A stretch of DNA of 64,000 bases, from contig CAZKUN010000010.1 in NCBI GenBank assembly GCA_964555935.1, positions 15,371-79,370 of the forward strand. The letters run 5' to 3'. The notes beneath the pieces are model-generated. The model ran no database searches. It was not told the DNA's origin and worked only from the letters and a program-made list of their open reading frames with translations. Both the position numbers and the translations under genes were made by a program. Of this stretch, positions 48,719 through 57,744 are shown piece after piece. The stretch comes from CAZKUN01 sp964555935 (GTDB lineage: Bacteria > Armatimonadota > Zipacnadia > Zipacnadales > VGFC01). Position 1 is the first letter of the stretch, and the number at the start of each line of letters is the position of its first letter.

Positions 48719-50955
48719 TGATTCACTTTGACCTTCACGCGGCCGATGAACGCCGTACTGCCCTCGTCGGGCTTGGCGAGCGTTATCTCGACTACGTTGC
48801 CCGTCACGAGTTTGGCGGGGATCGCCACGTCGAGCCACTCGTAGCCGTCGTATCCGCCGTGTTTCAACACTTGCGTCTCGCCGCCGATGGTGAGTTTGGC
48901 GACCCGCTCGTCGTTCTTCGCGCCCCAGTAGAGGCTCAGCGTGTGGTCTTTCCCGCGCTGCGTTTTCAGACGCAAGGTGAGGTCGCCGTGGTTCAGCCAG
49001 TAATACGACTCGTCCTTGTAGACCTCGCGGGAGAGGTCGCGGTAGTCGGTCAGGTCGCCGTCGGCGACGAGCAGAACCCGACGACTCGCCGCCGGAGTTC
49101 CCGGGCCCGTGCTGACGGTCAGCACGACCTCAGTGTCCTTCGCGCACGAGCCGCGCAGGGCGATTGCGGCGCGGCCCTTCGCGGGGAGATCCAGGACAGC
49201 CGGCGCAACCGTTCCCCAGTCCGACGAGACGGCCGCCGAGACCGGCGTGTCCGCCGCGTTCCTCACGACCATGATCACTTCGGTCTCCTCACTCGCCGCC
49301 GCCCAGTCCGGCCCGGAGATCTGGAACTGGGAGACGCCATGCGGTGGCGCCGACGCGACCGAGACGGTCGCAGTCCACTCGCCCCCCGCCGGGACTGACA
49401 CTGGCAGGCCGCTCCTCAACGCGCCGCCGTCGTGGGTGGATGTCTCGCCGGCGGCCGGCTGCACGAGGTATCGCACTCCATCATCCACCGTGAACCACTC
49501 CGCGTACTGGTTGAGTCTCGGGTAATCCGGCGAGACGCCGAAGTGATCCCGGTGGCGCGGCCGGTCGAAGATGACCCGTCCCGACCATGGCTCCTCGGCT
49601 CGGATGGAAAGCAGCAACTCGCCGTCGCGGATCACGCCGCCGATCTTCACGTCCTCGCGCCACGGGTCGATCCGGCACCCGGCTGTCTTGGCGAACGCAA
49701 CCATCAGCCATGTCCGCGCGACATTGCCGTCGCCATGCCAGCCCTCGATGACTCCGTCGGCCTTCTGGATCGCTGACATCTTGGCCGTCATGCGGTCGAC
49801 CCATTCCCATGTCTCGGGCACGTCGATGCGGTTGAGCAGCACGACTCCGCTCTCGATGGAATCGGCGTAGGCATCCGCGCCGCCCCAGTCGTTGTGCGTG
49901 CAGATACCCTTCATCCCGCGCTCCACGACATCGCGGTACTTCTCCTCGCCGGTTAGCATGTAGTAGGTGTAGACGGCGTTGAGTATGTACCCCCAGGTGT
50001 CCGGCGTGCCGCCGGAGCCCTCGCCGGTGGCGGTGTCGTAGCTCTGATACCACAACCCGTCGCCTTTTATGCACTCGCCGGTGAGGGTGTCGATGAATCG
50101 GCGCATCTCGGGCGCCCACGCCCCGGCCCTTTCAGGCGCGTAGCGCGTGGCGAGCACGTAGACCTCGCTCAGGCCCCCGCAGATCTCGGACCCGTGATCG
50201 TTCAGTCGAAGCGCTGAGTTGGTGGCGCGGTGGTTGGCGAAGTCCCAGCCATGGCACGGCAGGTGGTTTGAGCCCGGCAGCGCTTCGAGGAAGTAGGCAT
50301 CGCCGAGTCGCAGCGCCATACTGAGGAAGATATCATTCCCCGTCGCGGGATAGAGCCGCGACAGCACCTGCATCATCTCGCCGTTGACCTCGGCGCTTCC
50401 GCTGGGGACCACGCCGAACTGCGTGGGGGTGCGGGATTCCTTGCAGATGTCGATTGCGATGCTCCGCAGACGGCTGAACCACTCCGTCCGGCCCGTCAAC
50501 TCCGTCATCGGCAGGAGGCCATCCTTGCAGTACTCGGACGCGCCGAAGATCAGCCGGTCCCAGTTGATCTCCTCGCGTGAGAAGCTCTGGGTCTGGAAGC
50601 TGAAGGAGTCGGGCAGGCTGCCGACCCGCGTCGTCAGCGCGATCTCGCTATGAAGCATGTCGGTCAGCGTCGCCATCGATTCTTCATCCGTCGTCGCCCA
50701 CGCGCTGAGCACCATGAACGGGTAGTTGTCGGCGGCGGAGTTCTCGGGCGTCCAGTGCGGGCTGTTGAGGTTCTGGGGGATCAAGCCCGACGCGGGATCC
50801 GCGTGGGCCAGCCACCCGTGGACGAAGCGATTGCAGCGCGCGAACAGGTCCGCCGCCTGGTCGCCATTCTGCCGAGCAACGTCGATGTCGGCGGGTTGAC
50901 AGACGCCGAAGGAAACGGCGAACAGCGCAATGATGGCTATGCCGGTTCTCGTCAT
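48715..50955 (-). CDS. Secreted alpha/alpha-barrel protein, probable glycan-active enzyme
   Basis: A 746-residue protein with a signal peptide (GIAIIALFAVSFGVCQPAD). Residues ~30-440 are helical with repeated aromatic loops (ENSAADNYPFMVLSAWATTD; GWDFANHRATNSALRLNDHG; GEGSGGTPDTWGYILNAVYT; GICTHNDWGGADAYADSIES), as in (alpha/alpha)6 glycosidases and lyases. Residues ~450-600 form a beta-sandwich. The C-terminal ~130 residues (YYWLNHGDLTLRLKTQRGKD; TQVLKHGGYDGYEWLDVAIP) look like a carbohydrate-binding or accessory sandwich. No family number is assigned. Translationally coupled to the GH28-like gene downstream. Confidence 0.6.
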   Translation of the reverse strand: MTRTGIAIIALFAVSFGVCQPADIDVARQNGDQAADLFARCNRFVHGWLAHADPASGLIPQNLNSPHWTPENSAADNYPFMVLSAWATTDEESMATLTDMLHSEIALTTRVGSLPDSFSFQTQSFSREEINWDRLIFGASEYCKDGLLPMTELTGRTEWFSRLRSIAIDICKESRTPTQFGVVPSGSAEVNGEMMQVLSRLYPATGNDIFLSMALRLGDAYFLEALPGSNHLPCHGWDFANHRATNSALRLNDHGSEICGGLSEVYVLATRYAPERAGAWAPEMRRFIDTLTGECIKGDGLWYQSYDTATGEGSGGTPDTWGYILNAVYTYYMLTGEEKYRDVVERGMKGICTHNDWGGADAYADSIESGVVLLNRIDVPETWEWVDRMTAKMSAIQKADGVIEGWHGDGNVARTWLMVAFAKTAGCRIDPWREDVKIGGVIRDGELLLSIRAEEPWSGRVIFDRPRHRDHFGVSPDYPRLNQYAEWFTVDDGVRYLVQPAAGETSTHDGGALRSGLPVSVPAGGEWTATVSVASAPPHGVSQFQISGPDWAAASEETEVIMVVRNAADTPVSAAVSSDWGTVAPAVLDLPAKGRAAIALRGSCAKDTEVVLTVSTGPGTPAASRRVLLVADGDLTDYRDLSREVYKDESYYWLNHGDLTLRLKTQRGKDHTLSLYWGAKNDERVAKLTIGGETQVLKHGGYDGYEWLDVAIPAKLVTGNVVEITLAKPDEGSTAFIGRVKVKVNQ

Positions 50956-50989
50956 GGCAGTTGTCCTCTCAGTCAGATGGGGCGGCGGC

Positions 50990-53305
50990 CTATCTCGCCG
51001 GACGAATCAGAATCTCACCCTCACAACCATCGGCCTGGCCTCGCGCCAACTTCACGCGCAGGATCGTCCTGTCTCTGCCGCCCGTGGGTGCGGCGGTGCG
51101 GCTTACGAGGAACCGCGTGCCCTCGTCAAGCGCCTCCGCGAAACCGGGGGTCTCCTGGCCCTCAAGCACCAGCACGACAGAGCCGATCCGCAACTCCGGC
51201 GAGGCGTCGGTTGGCTGAAAGCGGACCTCATAGGTCCCCGCCACGCGGATGTGTTCGGTGAGGTCGATGTCGTAGACGCGCGACTCATCGATGCGGCCCC
51301 AGTCGTATGATTCCACGACCTTCCAGTGAGTGCCAGGCGTGGGGAGAGCGTCCGGGTCGGCGAGTTCGTCGGCGCTGAGGGCTCGGGTGTAGAAACGCAC
51401 GTCTTCGATGGCCCCATCGAAGACGTGATCCGGACCATCGCCGCCCGGAGGGTACCTTCCGCCGATGCGCAGATCCAACGAGTTGGCGTGGCTGATGACG
51501 ACCTCGGACGATGTTGACGCGACCGGCTGTCCATTGATGTAGATGGCGAATTCGGTGCCCTTCCGCGTCGCCGCGACATGCGACCATTCGTTCAGCGGGA
51601 TCGAGTCGGCCTCGCTCACGAACGGCCAAATTCCGTGGCCCTGGTTGTCGGAAATCCAGAAGCCCAGGCGGTTGCCTCCGGCGAGGTAGAGGCGGAACAT
51701 GTTGGTAGCCGTCCCATTCCTCTCCTTCGACACGATCGTCGGGATCTCGGCGGCCGTGCTTCGTGGTCTGATCCACGCGGCCACGGTCAAATCGCTCCCG
51801 TAGATGTCGCGATTGCCGAGCGACACGTAGCCGCTGTTGCCGTCGAAATCCAGCGCGCTGCCCCTCCGGCCCTCCACCCATGTCGCGCCAACGATTTCGC
51901 CGGTCATCTCGCCTGATGAATCGGCAACCGAGTCGCCCGCGCCCTCGTCGAGGGGCCAGGAACGCTCGGCGATGGCGGTGGGGAACATACCTGTCACGTT
52001 GAACGCGGCGAGTCGACGGATGATCGGCTTCGCGGCCGACTGCGTCGCCCGAATGCGCACGCGGTCCACGGTAACGCTCGGGAAGACGTCGATCCGCTTG
52101 TGGCCGACGGACGTGCCCGCCGCGAGCGTCTGCCACGCGCCGCCCGACCGCCCCTCCAGCACGTACTCGCGGATGCGCTCGCCCTTGCGCGTGTCCTCCA
52201 TCGTGATGACGTGGTTGATCTCCATCGGGCCGCCCAGCCTCAGCTCAACCGTCTCGCCCTTGCCCTTGGTCTCCGCGATCGATTGGCCGAAGCGTCGGTC
52301 GATCTCCGCGCCGAAGGCGGCGTACTGCGCGACATCTTCCTCGGGGATGAGGCCGGACGTGTCGGGCGTCGAGTTCAGTAGCAACAGCGCGCCCCGCCCC
52401 ACCGAATTGTAGTAGATCTGCATCAACTCGTCCGTGGTCTGGAGCGTCCGGCCGCTGCTCTTCCAGAACCACCAGTGCGGGTGGACGTTGACGGTATCCA
52501 CCTCTAGAGGCATCCACATGTCGCCGTCGGGGTCGCCGTGCGCAGCGGTCGAAACACCCGTCAGACCGTCCTCGCTCTTCACCGTATTCCACGCCGGATA
52601 CGGCGCGTAGCCCGCCTCGTTGCCGACCCAGCGGAGGGTGGCGTGAGGGCTCTGCAGGATCATGGCTTTCGGCGCGTGCTCCTGGATCAGATCTTCGATC
52701 TCGATGACACAACTCCCGTCGAACCAAAGCTCGCTCACCGGGCCATACTTCGTCCAGACCTCCGTGAGCTGCCGGCGGAAGACCTCGTTGTAGCCTTCCT
52801 GCTTGGCGGGGTCGGTTGTCTTGCCGCCGCCCCCCATGTAGGCGCCCCAGGTGTCGTCTCCGGGGTAGACGTAGATGGCCAGCTTCAGCCCGTACTTGCG
52901 GCACGACTTGGAGAGATCGGCCAGCACGTCGCCCTTGCCGCCGCGCCAGGGCGTGTTCCTGATGCTGTAATCGCTCGTCTCCGTCTGCCACCAGCAGAAG
53001 CCACCCGTGTGTTTCGCGACGAAGAGGATCTGCCCGGCGCCCCACGACTTCGCGACCTCGCACCACTGATCGGTGTCGAGCTTCTCGGGGTTGATCTCGC
53101 TGAGAGGCGTGGAATGATCGTCGTAGTCGCGATCCTGCCACGTGCAGGGGTCGATGCAGACGAACATTTGCAGCTCCATGTCCTGATACTCGACCTGCTC
53201 GGGTGTCGGGCGCGCGAGTTTGGACGCGGCCTTCTCGCCTGCGAATCCGGTGGACGCGGCGAGGGCCAGAGCCATTGCGATCAAGGCGACGTAGTTGCCT
53301 GTCAT
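50990..53305 (-). CDS. GH29 alpha-L-fucosidase with LamG domain
   Basis: A 771-residue secreted enzyme; ATG 53305 starts the signal peptide ALIAMALALAASTGFAG. The GH29 barrel (~35-350) has WGAGQILFVAKHTGGFCWWQ and SDYSIRNTPWRGGKGDVLAD, the fucose-binding His/Trp block, and GPVSELWFDGSC with the nucleophile Asp ~196. A C-terminal barrel domain (F5/8-type, REYVLEGRSGGAWQTLAAGT) follows, then a LamG/concanavalin-like domain (~480-670: ALDFDGNSGYVSLGNRD, LTVAAWIRPRSTAAEIPTIV, FAIYINGQPVAS) and a final beta domain. It releases terminal fucose from glycans. Neighbours are esterases and another glycosidase on the same strand. Confidence 0.8.
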   Translation of the reverse strand: MTGNYVALIAMALALAASTGFAGEKAASKLARPTPEQVEYQDMELQMFVCIDPCTWQDRDYDDHSTPLSEINPEKLDTDQWCEVAKSWGAGQILFVAKHTGGFCWWQTETSDYSIRNTPWRGGKGDVLADLSKSCRKYGLKLAIYVYPGDDTWGAYMGGGGKTTDPAKQEGYNEVFRRQLTEVWTKYGPVSELWFDGSCVIEIEDLIQEHAPKAMILQSPHATLRWVGNEAGYAPYPAWNTVKSEDGLTGVSTAAHGDPDGDMWMPLEVDTVNVHPHWWFWKSSGRTLQTTDELMQIYYNSVGRGALLLLNSTPDTSGLIPEEDVAQYAAFGAEIDRRFGQSIAETKGKGETVELRLGGPMEINHVITMEDTRKGERIREYVLEGRSGGAWQTLAAGTSVGHKRIDVFPSVTVDRVRIRATQSAAKPIIRRLAAFNVTGMFPTAIAERSWPLDEGAGDSVADSSGEMTGEIVGATWVEGRRGSALDFDGNSGYVSLGNRDIYGSDLTVAAWIRPRSTAAEIPTIVSKERNGTATNMFRLYLAGGNRLGFWISDNQGHGIWPFVSEADSIPLNEWSHVAATRKGTEFAIYINGQPVASTSSEVVISHANSLDLRIGGRYPPGGDGPDHVFDGAIEDVRFYTRALSADELADPDALPTPGTHWKVVESYDWGRIDESRVYDIDLTEHIRVAGTYEVRFQPTDASPELRIGSVVLVLEGQETPGFAEALDEGTRFLVSRTAAPTGGRDRTILRVKLARGQADGCEGEILIRPAR

Positions 53306-53321
53306 CCATCTCTCCCCAAGT

Positions 53322-55673
53322 TCATTCGTGGGTCGCAAGCCACGCGAGGGCATCGGCGACTGACTCCACATCGGCCAATGGGCGCTGAGCGGCGAGAGCG
53401 CGCACGTGCGGGATGTCGGCGACCTCCAGGATGCGGTTCACATATCCCATCAGCGGGATGCCCGGCCCGAAGGTATCGGCATACGATTCCATCGTCGGGC
53501 CGATCGCGGCGGCGGCGAACTCGCCCCACATGGCCTGCGCGAACAGGCCGCAGAGGCCTGCGTCGGCGCCGGTCGCGAGCAGCGAGACGGGTGCATCCGC
53601 CATGCCCGGCAGATCAGCCAGCGCTCGTCGAGCGGCGACGAGGTCGAGCGCGCGCTGGCCGAGGATGGAATCGCCTAGCAGGAGATTGTCGGTGCATATC
53701 ACGTGCTCGTCCCATGCCGTCTCACCGTAGCCACGCGGCGAGACGTAGACGCCCATGAGGCCGGCCGCGTTTGCCTCGCGAAGGAGGTTCTCAGCAGTGG
53801 TGGGGTCGGGCGAGGCGTCGGCCATGACGACGACGGGTGCGCCGGACTTGGCAGGCGCGATCAGGACGGGGAGCGTGATCCCCGGCTGGACGTGGAGCTT
53901 CATGCGACGGACCGTGAGCCCATCGTGCTCGAAGGTGTCGACATGTTCGAGGGCGGGTGGGTCGGTCGGGTCGGGAGGGTTCACTACTTCAACCAAGGCG
54001 GCTCGAAGCGTGGCGGGATTCGCTGCACCGGGCGAGGGCAACTGCTCGATGGCCGCACGCGCCCAGGTCTCCGCGGCCTGCCGGACGGTCGTTGCCTCCG
54101 CGGGGACCTTGCCGCTCTCGCAACACCACAACTCCGACATCGCCGGCGGGGGCATCACATCGGCCGGCTCGGGGATGGGAGAGCCGTCGCCCTCGTCGAG
54201 GAAGTGTAAGGCGAGGAAGCCGTAGAGCGTCTCGCGCATCCCCTGACCGTAGTCATGCCCGCCCGGGAAGGTGTGGAGCCGGAGATCGTCGCCGGCATCG
54301 AATAGGTCGTAGACGACTCGCGCCTGCGCCTCGGCCCGCTGCGCGCCGGATGTGAGAAACTGGGGATCGTCCGCCGCGTCGAGGTACATCTGGGGCTTCG
54401 GAGCGAAGAGCGCGGTCATCTCGCCCATGTCGGTGAACCGCCCCAAGCCCGGCACGTGCGAGCAAGGACAGTGCCCGGCGCCGGTGCCCAAGAAATCCTC
54501 CCATTGGGTGATGTAGACGGTCGGGACGGCGACGTCGAGGCGCTCCTCGACGAGGGAGAAGTAGAGCGTGTTGAGCCCGCCGCCGGAGGCCCCCGTGCAA
54601 GCGACGAGGGCGCTGTCGAAGTCATCGCGCGTGACCATGTAATCCAGCGCGCGGATCGTGTCGTAGACCATCATCGTCATGTTGCTTCGGCCGGTGAGTG
54701 ACAGCCGCCAGGCCTCCTGGTGGCTGTTGCCGGAGACGTTTCGCTCGCCCTGGCCGAAGGGGTCGTAGGTGATGGTGATATAGCCGAGCTTCGCGAGCCC
54801 TCTATTGCGCGCGGCGGGGGTCTCTTCGTTCTTGGCGTTGCCCCAGTGGCCCACAGGACAGAGCACCAGCGGGAACGGGCCATCGCCGTCAGGCACGTAG
54901 ACGTTGGCGGTGACGATCATGTCCGGGCGGCTCTCGAAGGTCACCCGCTCGATGCGGTAGCCGTCGCGCTGGGCGCTCCCGAGGACTTTCGCGTTCAGCG
55001 GGCATGGCTCGGGCAAGCGGTCGAGATGCAGCGCTTCGCGCACGCGGCGCTGAACTTCGGGCGCGCGCTCGCGCCAGTCCTCCAGCGTCTCGGGCACGGG
55101 CATTGCCGCGGCGTAAGCGCGCGTCCGGGCCATGATCTCATCGAAGACCATCGAGCGCGCTCGCTCCGGATCGAGAACCGTCCAGCGCCGCTCTTCCTCA
55201 GTCGGGTCGTGCTCAGCGTCAGTCGTCAGCATGATGGCATCCGCTACCTCGAAGGATGTTCCGGCGTCGACGAGATGGATCTCAACATCACCCTCAGCCA
55301 ACTCCACCTCGCCGCACGGCTGCCAGGCGAACCGGTTCGCGCGCAGCGCCTGGTGGGTGATGTCAAGAAGCACATCGCCGACCTGCACGCGCCAGCGCCG
55401 ATCGCTGCCCCCGCCCTCCCAGCCGCGCGCCCAAACGTAGTACGTTCCGGGCTCGGGAATCTCCACATCCAGCGACATCGGCTCAGTGGCGATCCCCTCG
55501 GCGTTCGACACGACGAAGCCCCGCCCGGAGTAGCCGGGGATGTTCCTCTGCTCGCGCCACGGGCCGCCGAAGTCCTCGCATTCAAGACGGATCTCAGCGG
55601 CATGCGCGAGCGAGCCGAGGAGGAGCGTGGTTGCTGTGATGAGACCGATGTATCGGGTCGTGCGATTCCTCAT
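53322..55673 (-). CDS. Secreted acetyl-xylan-esterase-like alpha/beta hydrolase with N-terminal binding domain
   Basis: A protein of ~783 residues. ATG 55673 gives the signal peptide RYIGLITATTLLLGSLAHAA; an ATG at 55694 overlapping the upstream stop is also possible. Residues ~30-150 form a golvesin/CBM-like sandwich (EIRLECEDFGGPWREQRNIP, TYYVWARGWEGGGSDRRWRV). A first alpha/beta hydrolase domain (~215-520) has the nucleophile elbow CTGASGGGLNTLYF and a late His in HTFPGGHDYGQGM. A second smaller hydrolase-like domain (~600-783) has LLATGADAGLCGLFAQAMWG, where the nucleophile is not Ser. Probably removes acetyl groups from polysaccharides. Confidence 0.65.
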   Translation of the reverse strand: MRNRTTRYIGLITATTLLLGSLAHAAEIRLECEDFGGPWREQRNIPGYSGRGFVVSNAEGIATEPMSLDVEIPEPGTYYVWARGWEGGGSDRRWRVQVGDVLLDITHQALRANRFAWQPCGEVELAEGDVEIHLVDAGTSFEVADAIMLTTDAEHDPTEEERRWTVLDPERARSMVFDEIMARTRAYAAAMPVPETLEDWRERAPEVQRRVREALHLDRLPEPCPLNAKVLGSAQRDGYRIERVTFESRPDMIVTANVYVPDGDGPFPLVLCPVGHWGNAKNEETPAARNRGLAKLGYITITYDPFGQGERNVSGNSHQEAWRLSLTGRSNMTMMVYDTIRALDYMVTRDDFDSALVACTGASGGGLNTLYFSLVEERLDVAVPTVYITQWEDFLGTGAGHCPCSHVPGLGRFTDMGEMTALFAPKPQMYLDAADDPQFLTSGAQRAEAQARVVYDLFDAGDDLRLHTFPGGHDYGQGMRETLYGFLALHFLDEGDGSPIPEPADVMPPPAMSELWCCESGKVPAEATTVRQAAETWARAAIEQLPSPGAANPATLRAALVEVVNPPDPTDPPALEHVDTFEHDGLTVRRMKLHVQPGITLPVLIAPAKSGAPVVVMADASPDPTTAENLLREANAAGLMGVYVSPRGYGETAWDEHVICTDNLLLGDSILGQRALDLVAARRALADLPGMADAPVSLLATGADAGLCGLFAQAMWGEFAAAAIGPTMESYADTFGPGIPLMGYVNRILEVADIPHVRALAAQRPLADVESVADALAWLATHE

Positions 55674-55690
55674 AGTCGTCCGTGTCGACG

Positions 55691-57691
55691 TCATCCAAGC
55701 TTCGCGGTGATCTTCAGTTCCTTGAGTCTGCGTCGCGTGGTGCCCTTGGCGAGCGGCTGCATATTGGCGTCCCATGGGTCGATGATGCGCAGGTCCTTGC
55801 GCGCGACCGCCCGGTAACAGTCCGGCAGATCGAGTGTCTTCAGGACATCCGGCAACATGCTTGAGCACGGCCAGGCGTAGTGCTCGTCCTCTGCGATCTC
55901 GTGGTATGAGAGGGGGCAGTTCTTCAGCGTGACCTGCTTCACCCGGGCATCGAGCGTCGCAGCGAATAGCGCGGGAATGCTCCCTCGCCCGCACCCCGAA
56001 AGATGCACTCGCTTGTACCCGTACTCGGCCAGGAAATCCACCACAGACAGGATGTCATGCACGCGCCGGCCGATGTATGGCTCCGAGAGTAGAATCCCCA
56101 GGCTGGCATAGAAGTAGTCGTTGCCGTATGGGTGGTGATACGTCTTCACGCCGCACGTGTTCGGCAGCGAATCACCCACGCCGCGGAAGTCCATGGCAAA
56201 CAGGCGCGCGTCCGCGCCGGCCAATTCACCGAGGAGCGGGTCGTCGCGCAATTCGGCGTCGGCCGACTCGTGAGAGACGTACAGCGTTGCCGCCTTGCCC
56301 CTCGGAGGACGGGCGGCGTGGGCTTCGTCGCCGAGCATGGTGACGATCGACAGCGCGCCGGGTTCGGTCTCGACCGCATACGTGGCCGAGCCGCTACTGG
56401 GGTACTCGCGCCCCGACGATGGTCGCAAGGTCCGGTACTCCGGCGGGCCGGAACGCTTGGGTAGCGCGAGCAACTTCGTCAACGCGCGCTTCAGATCGTC
56501 GCCGCGCAGGCCCTTGCGGTTGGCGGCCAGAGCGGCCGAGTCATCCAGAGTGGAACTGAAGACCGTGCGCGGGCGGAGGCTGTGGACCTGGCCCGTCGCG
56601 GTGCACCGCAGCGTCTCCTCATCCTCAATGGTCAGCACGGGCTCTTTCCCGCTGGCAGTGGTCCCGGAGTGCTTATTGAAGAAGGCGTACATCGCCTCGC
56701 GAAGCGGCTGGCCGTATCCATGACCATCCGGCCCAGTCTTCATGGCGACATTGTCGGGCGCGCCGAGCAGTTTGTAGAGGTGCTTCAGTCGGGCAAAGGC
56801 CTCCAGCGCGCCGCGCTGGTCGAAGTAGTCCTTCTCCTGGGTCAGCAATATCAGCGGCTTGGGCGCGTGACATGCGAGCATGTCGTCGAGGTCCATACCC
56901 ATCGCGAGGAGTCCTGGCGGGATCTGCTCGGAATCGGCGGGCAGCTCGTTCTCGGTGTTGCGGCGCGTCGTGGTGACGTAACATCCCGGCCCGGCCATGG
57001 CGAACCGATCGTCATTGGCCAACAGCAGCGTGGTCAGCGTGCCGCCGCCGGAGTTGCCCGTCAGCCCCACGCGAGTGGGGTCGATCTCCTCGCGCGTCAG
57101 CAGGTAGTCCAGCGATCGAATGCCATCCCAGACGCGCCACGAGCCGAAGAACTCGCCAACCAGCAATTGCTGATCCGCCGCGTGGATGTGCTCGCCAACA
57201 CCGACGCCATACGGCGTCTTCCAATCCTCGCCCATGTACTGCAGGCGCTCGCCCTGACTGATCGGATCGTAGATCAGCACGACGTAGCCCTTCTTCACCA
57301 GCCCCTGGGAGAACGACTGATACGCCGGCTCGGCTTTGCCGGTGAGACTGTGGCCGCAGGGCGCGAGCACGCACGGCGCGGGGAGTGGAGCGTTTTGGGG
57401 GATGTAGAGATTGACGGTCACCGGGAAGTTCGGCCGGCTTTCGATGATGAGCTTCTCAATCCGGTAGCCATCGCGCTCAAGGACGTCCATCAGCACCGGC
57501 TTGAGCGGAGTGCGTCTGGGCATCCGACCGAAGACCTTGCGCATCTTCTTCCGGAGGCCGGCCTGGTAAGCCAGAGCATCGGCCTTCGTCTTCATGCCGA
57601 ACTTCCGCGCGTCAGCTTCGGCCTCGACGGCGCGGACCTTGTCGACGTAGTACTCCTGGACGACTCGCGGGAAACGGTTCAGCGGGTCCAT
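55691..57691 (-). CDS. Cytoplasmic-type double alpha/beta hydrolase, second half without nucleophile Ser
   Basis: A 666-residue protein without a signal peptide; ATG 57691 (MDPLNRFPRVVQEYY). The first half (~65-350) resembles acetyl-xylan-esterase/prolyl-oligopeptidase-like hydrolases: PCVLAPCGHSLTGKAEPAYQ, LIYDPISQGERLQYMGEDWK, VGLTGNSGGGTLTTLLLAND (nucleophile Ser in GNSGG) and TGPDGHGYGQPLREAMYAFF (His). The second half has the same fold signatures, but its elbow reads HLSGCGRGSIPALFA: Cys in place of Ser. It is a paralogue in arrangement of the gene at 53322-55673, which follows directly. The substrate is probably an acylated sugar; low certainty. Confidence 0.65.
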   Translation of the reverse strand: MDPLNRFPRVVQEYYVDKVRAVEAEADARKFGMKTKADALAYQAGLRKKMRKVFGRMPRRTPLKPVLMDVLERDGYRIEKLIIESRPNFPVTVNLYIPQNAPLPAPCVLAPCGHSLTGKAEPAYQSFSQGLVKKGYVVLIYDPISQGERLQYMGEDWKTPYGVGVGEHIHAADQQLLVGEFFGSWRVWDGIRSLDYLLTREEIDPTRVGLTGNSGGGTLTTLLLANDDRFAMAGPGCYVTTTRRNTENELPADSEQIPPGLLAMGMDLDDMLACHAPKPLILLTQEKDYFDQRGALEAFARLKHLYKLLGAPDNVAMKTGPDGHGYGQPLREAMYAFFNKHSGTTASGKEPVLTIEDEETLRCTATGQVHSLRPRTVFSSTLDDSAALAANRKGLRGDDLKRALTKLLALPKRSGPPEYRTLRPSSGREYPSSGSATYAVETEPGALSIVTMLGDEAHAARPPRGKAATLYVSHESADAELRDDPLLGELAGADARLFAMDFRGVGDSLPNTCGVKTYHHPYGNDYFYASLGILLSEPYIGRRVHDILSVVDFLAEYGYKRVHLSGCGRGSIPALFAATLDARVKQVTLKNCPLSYHEIAEDEHYAWPCSSMLPDVLKTLDLPDCYRAVARKDLRIIDPWDANMQPLAKGTTRRRLKELKITAKLG

Positions 57692-57715
57692 GGTCGGCCT
57701 CCCAATCACGCTTTC

Positions 57716-57740
57716 GACGGGCTGGGAAGCCCGTCGCTAC
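57716..57740 (-). repeat. REP hairpin, GACGGGCT family
   Basis: GACGGGCT-GGGA-AGCCCGTC then G and CTAC. On the minus strand it reads GTAG, C, and the hairpin, matching the copy at the sat stop (30529-30551) apart from one extra base. It lies in the 53-bp gap between two minus-strand genes. Confidence 0.75.
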
Positions 57741-57744
57741 GCAG

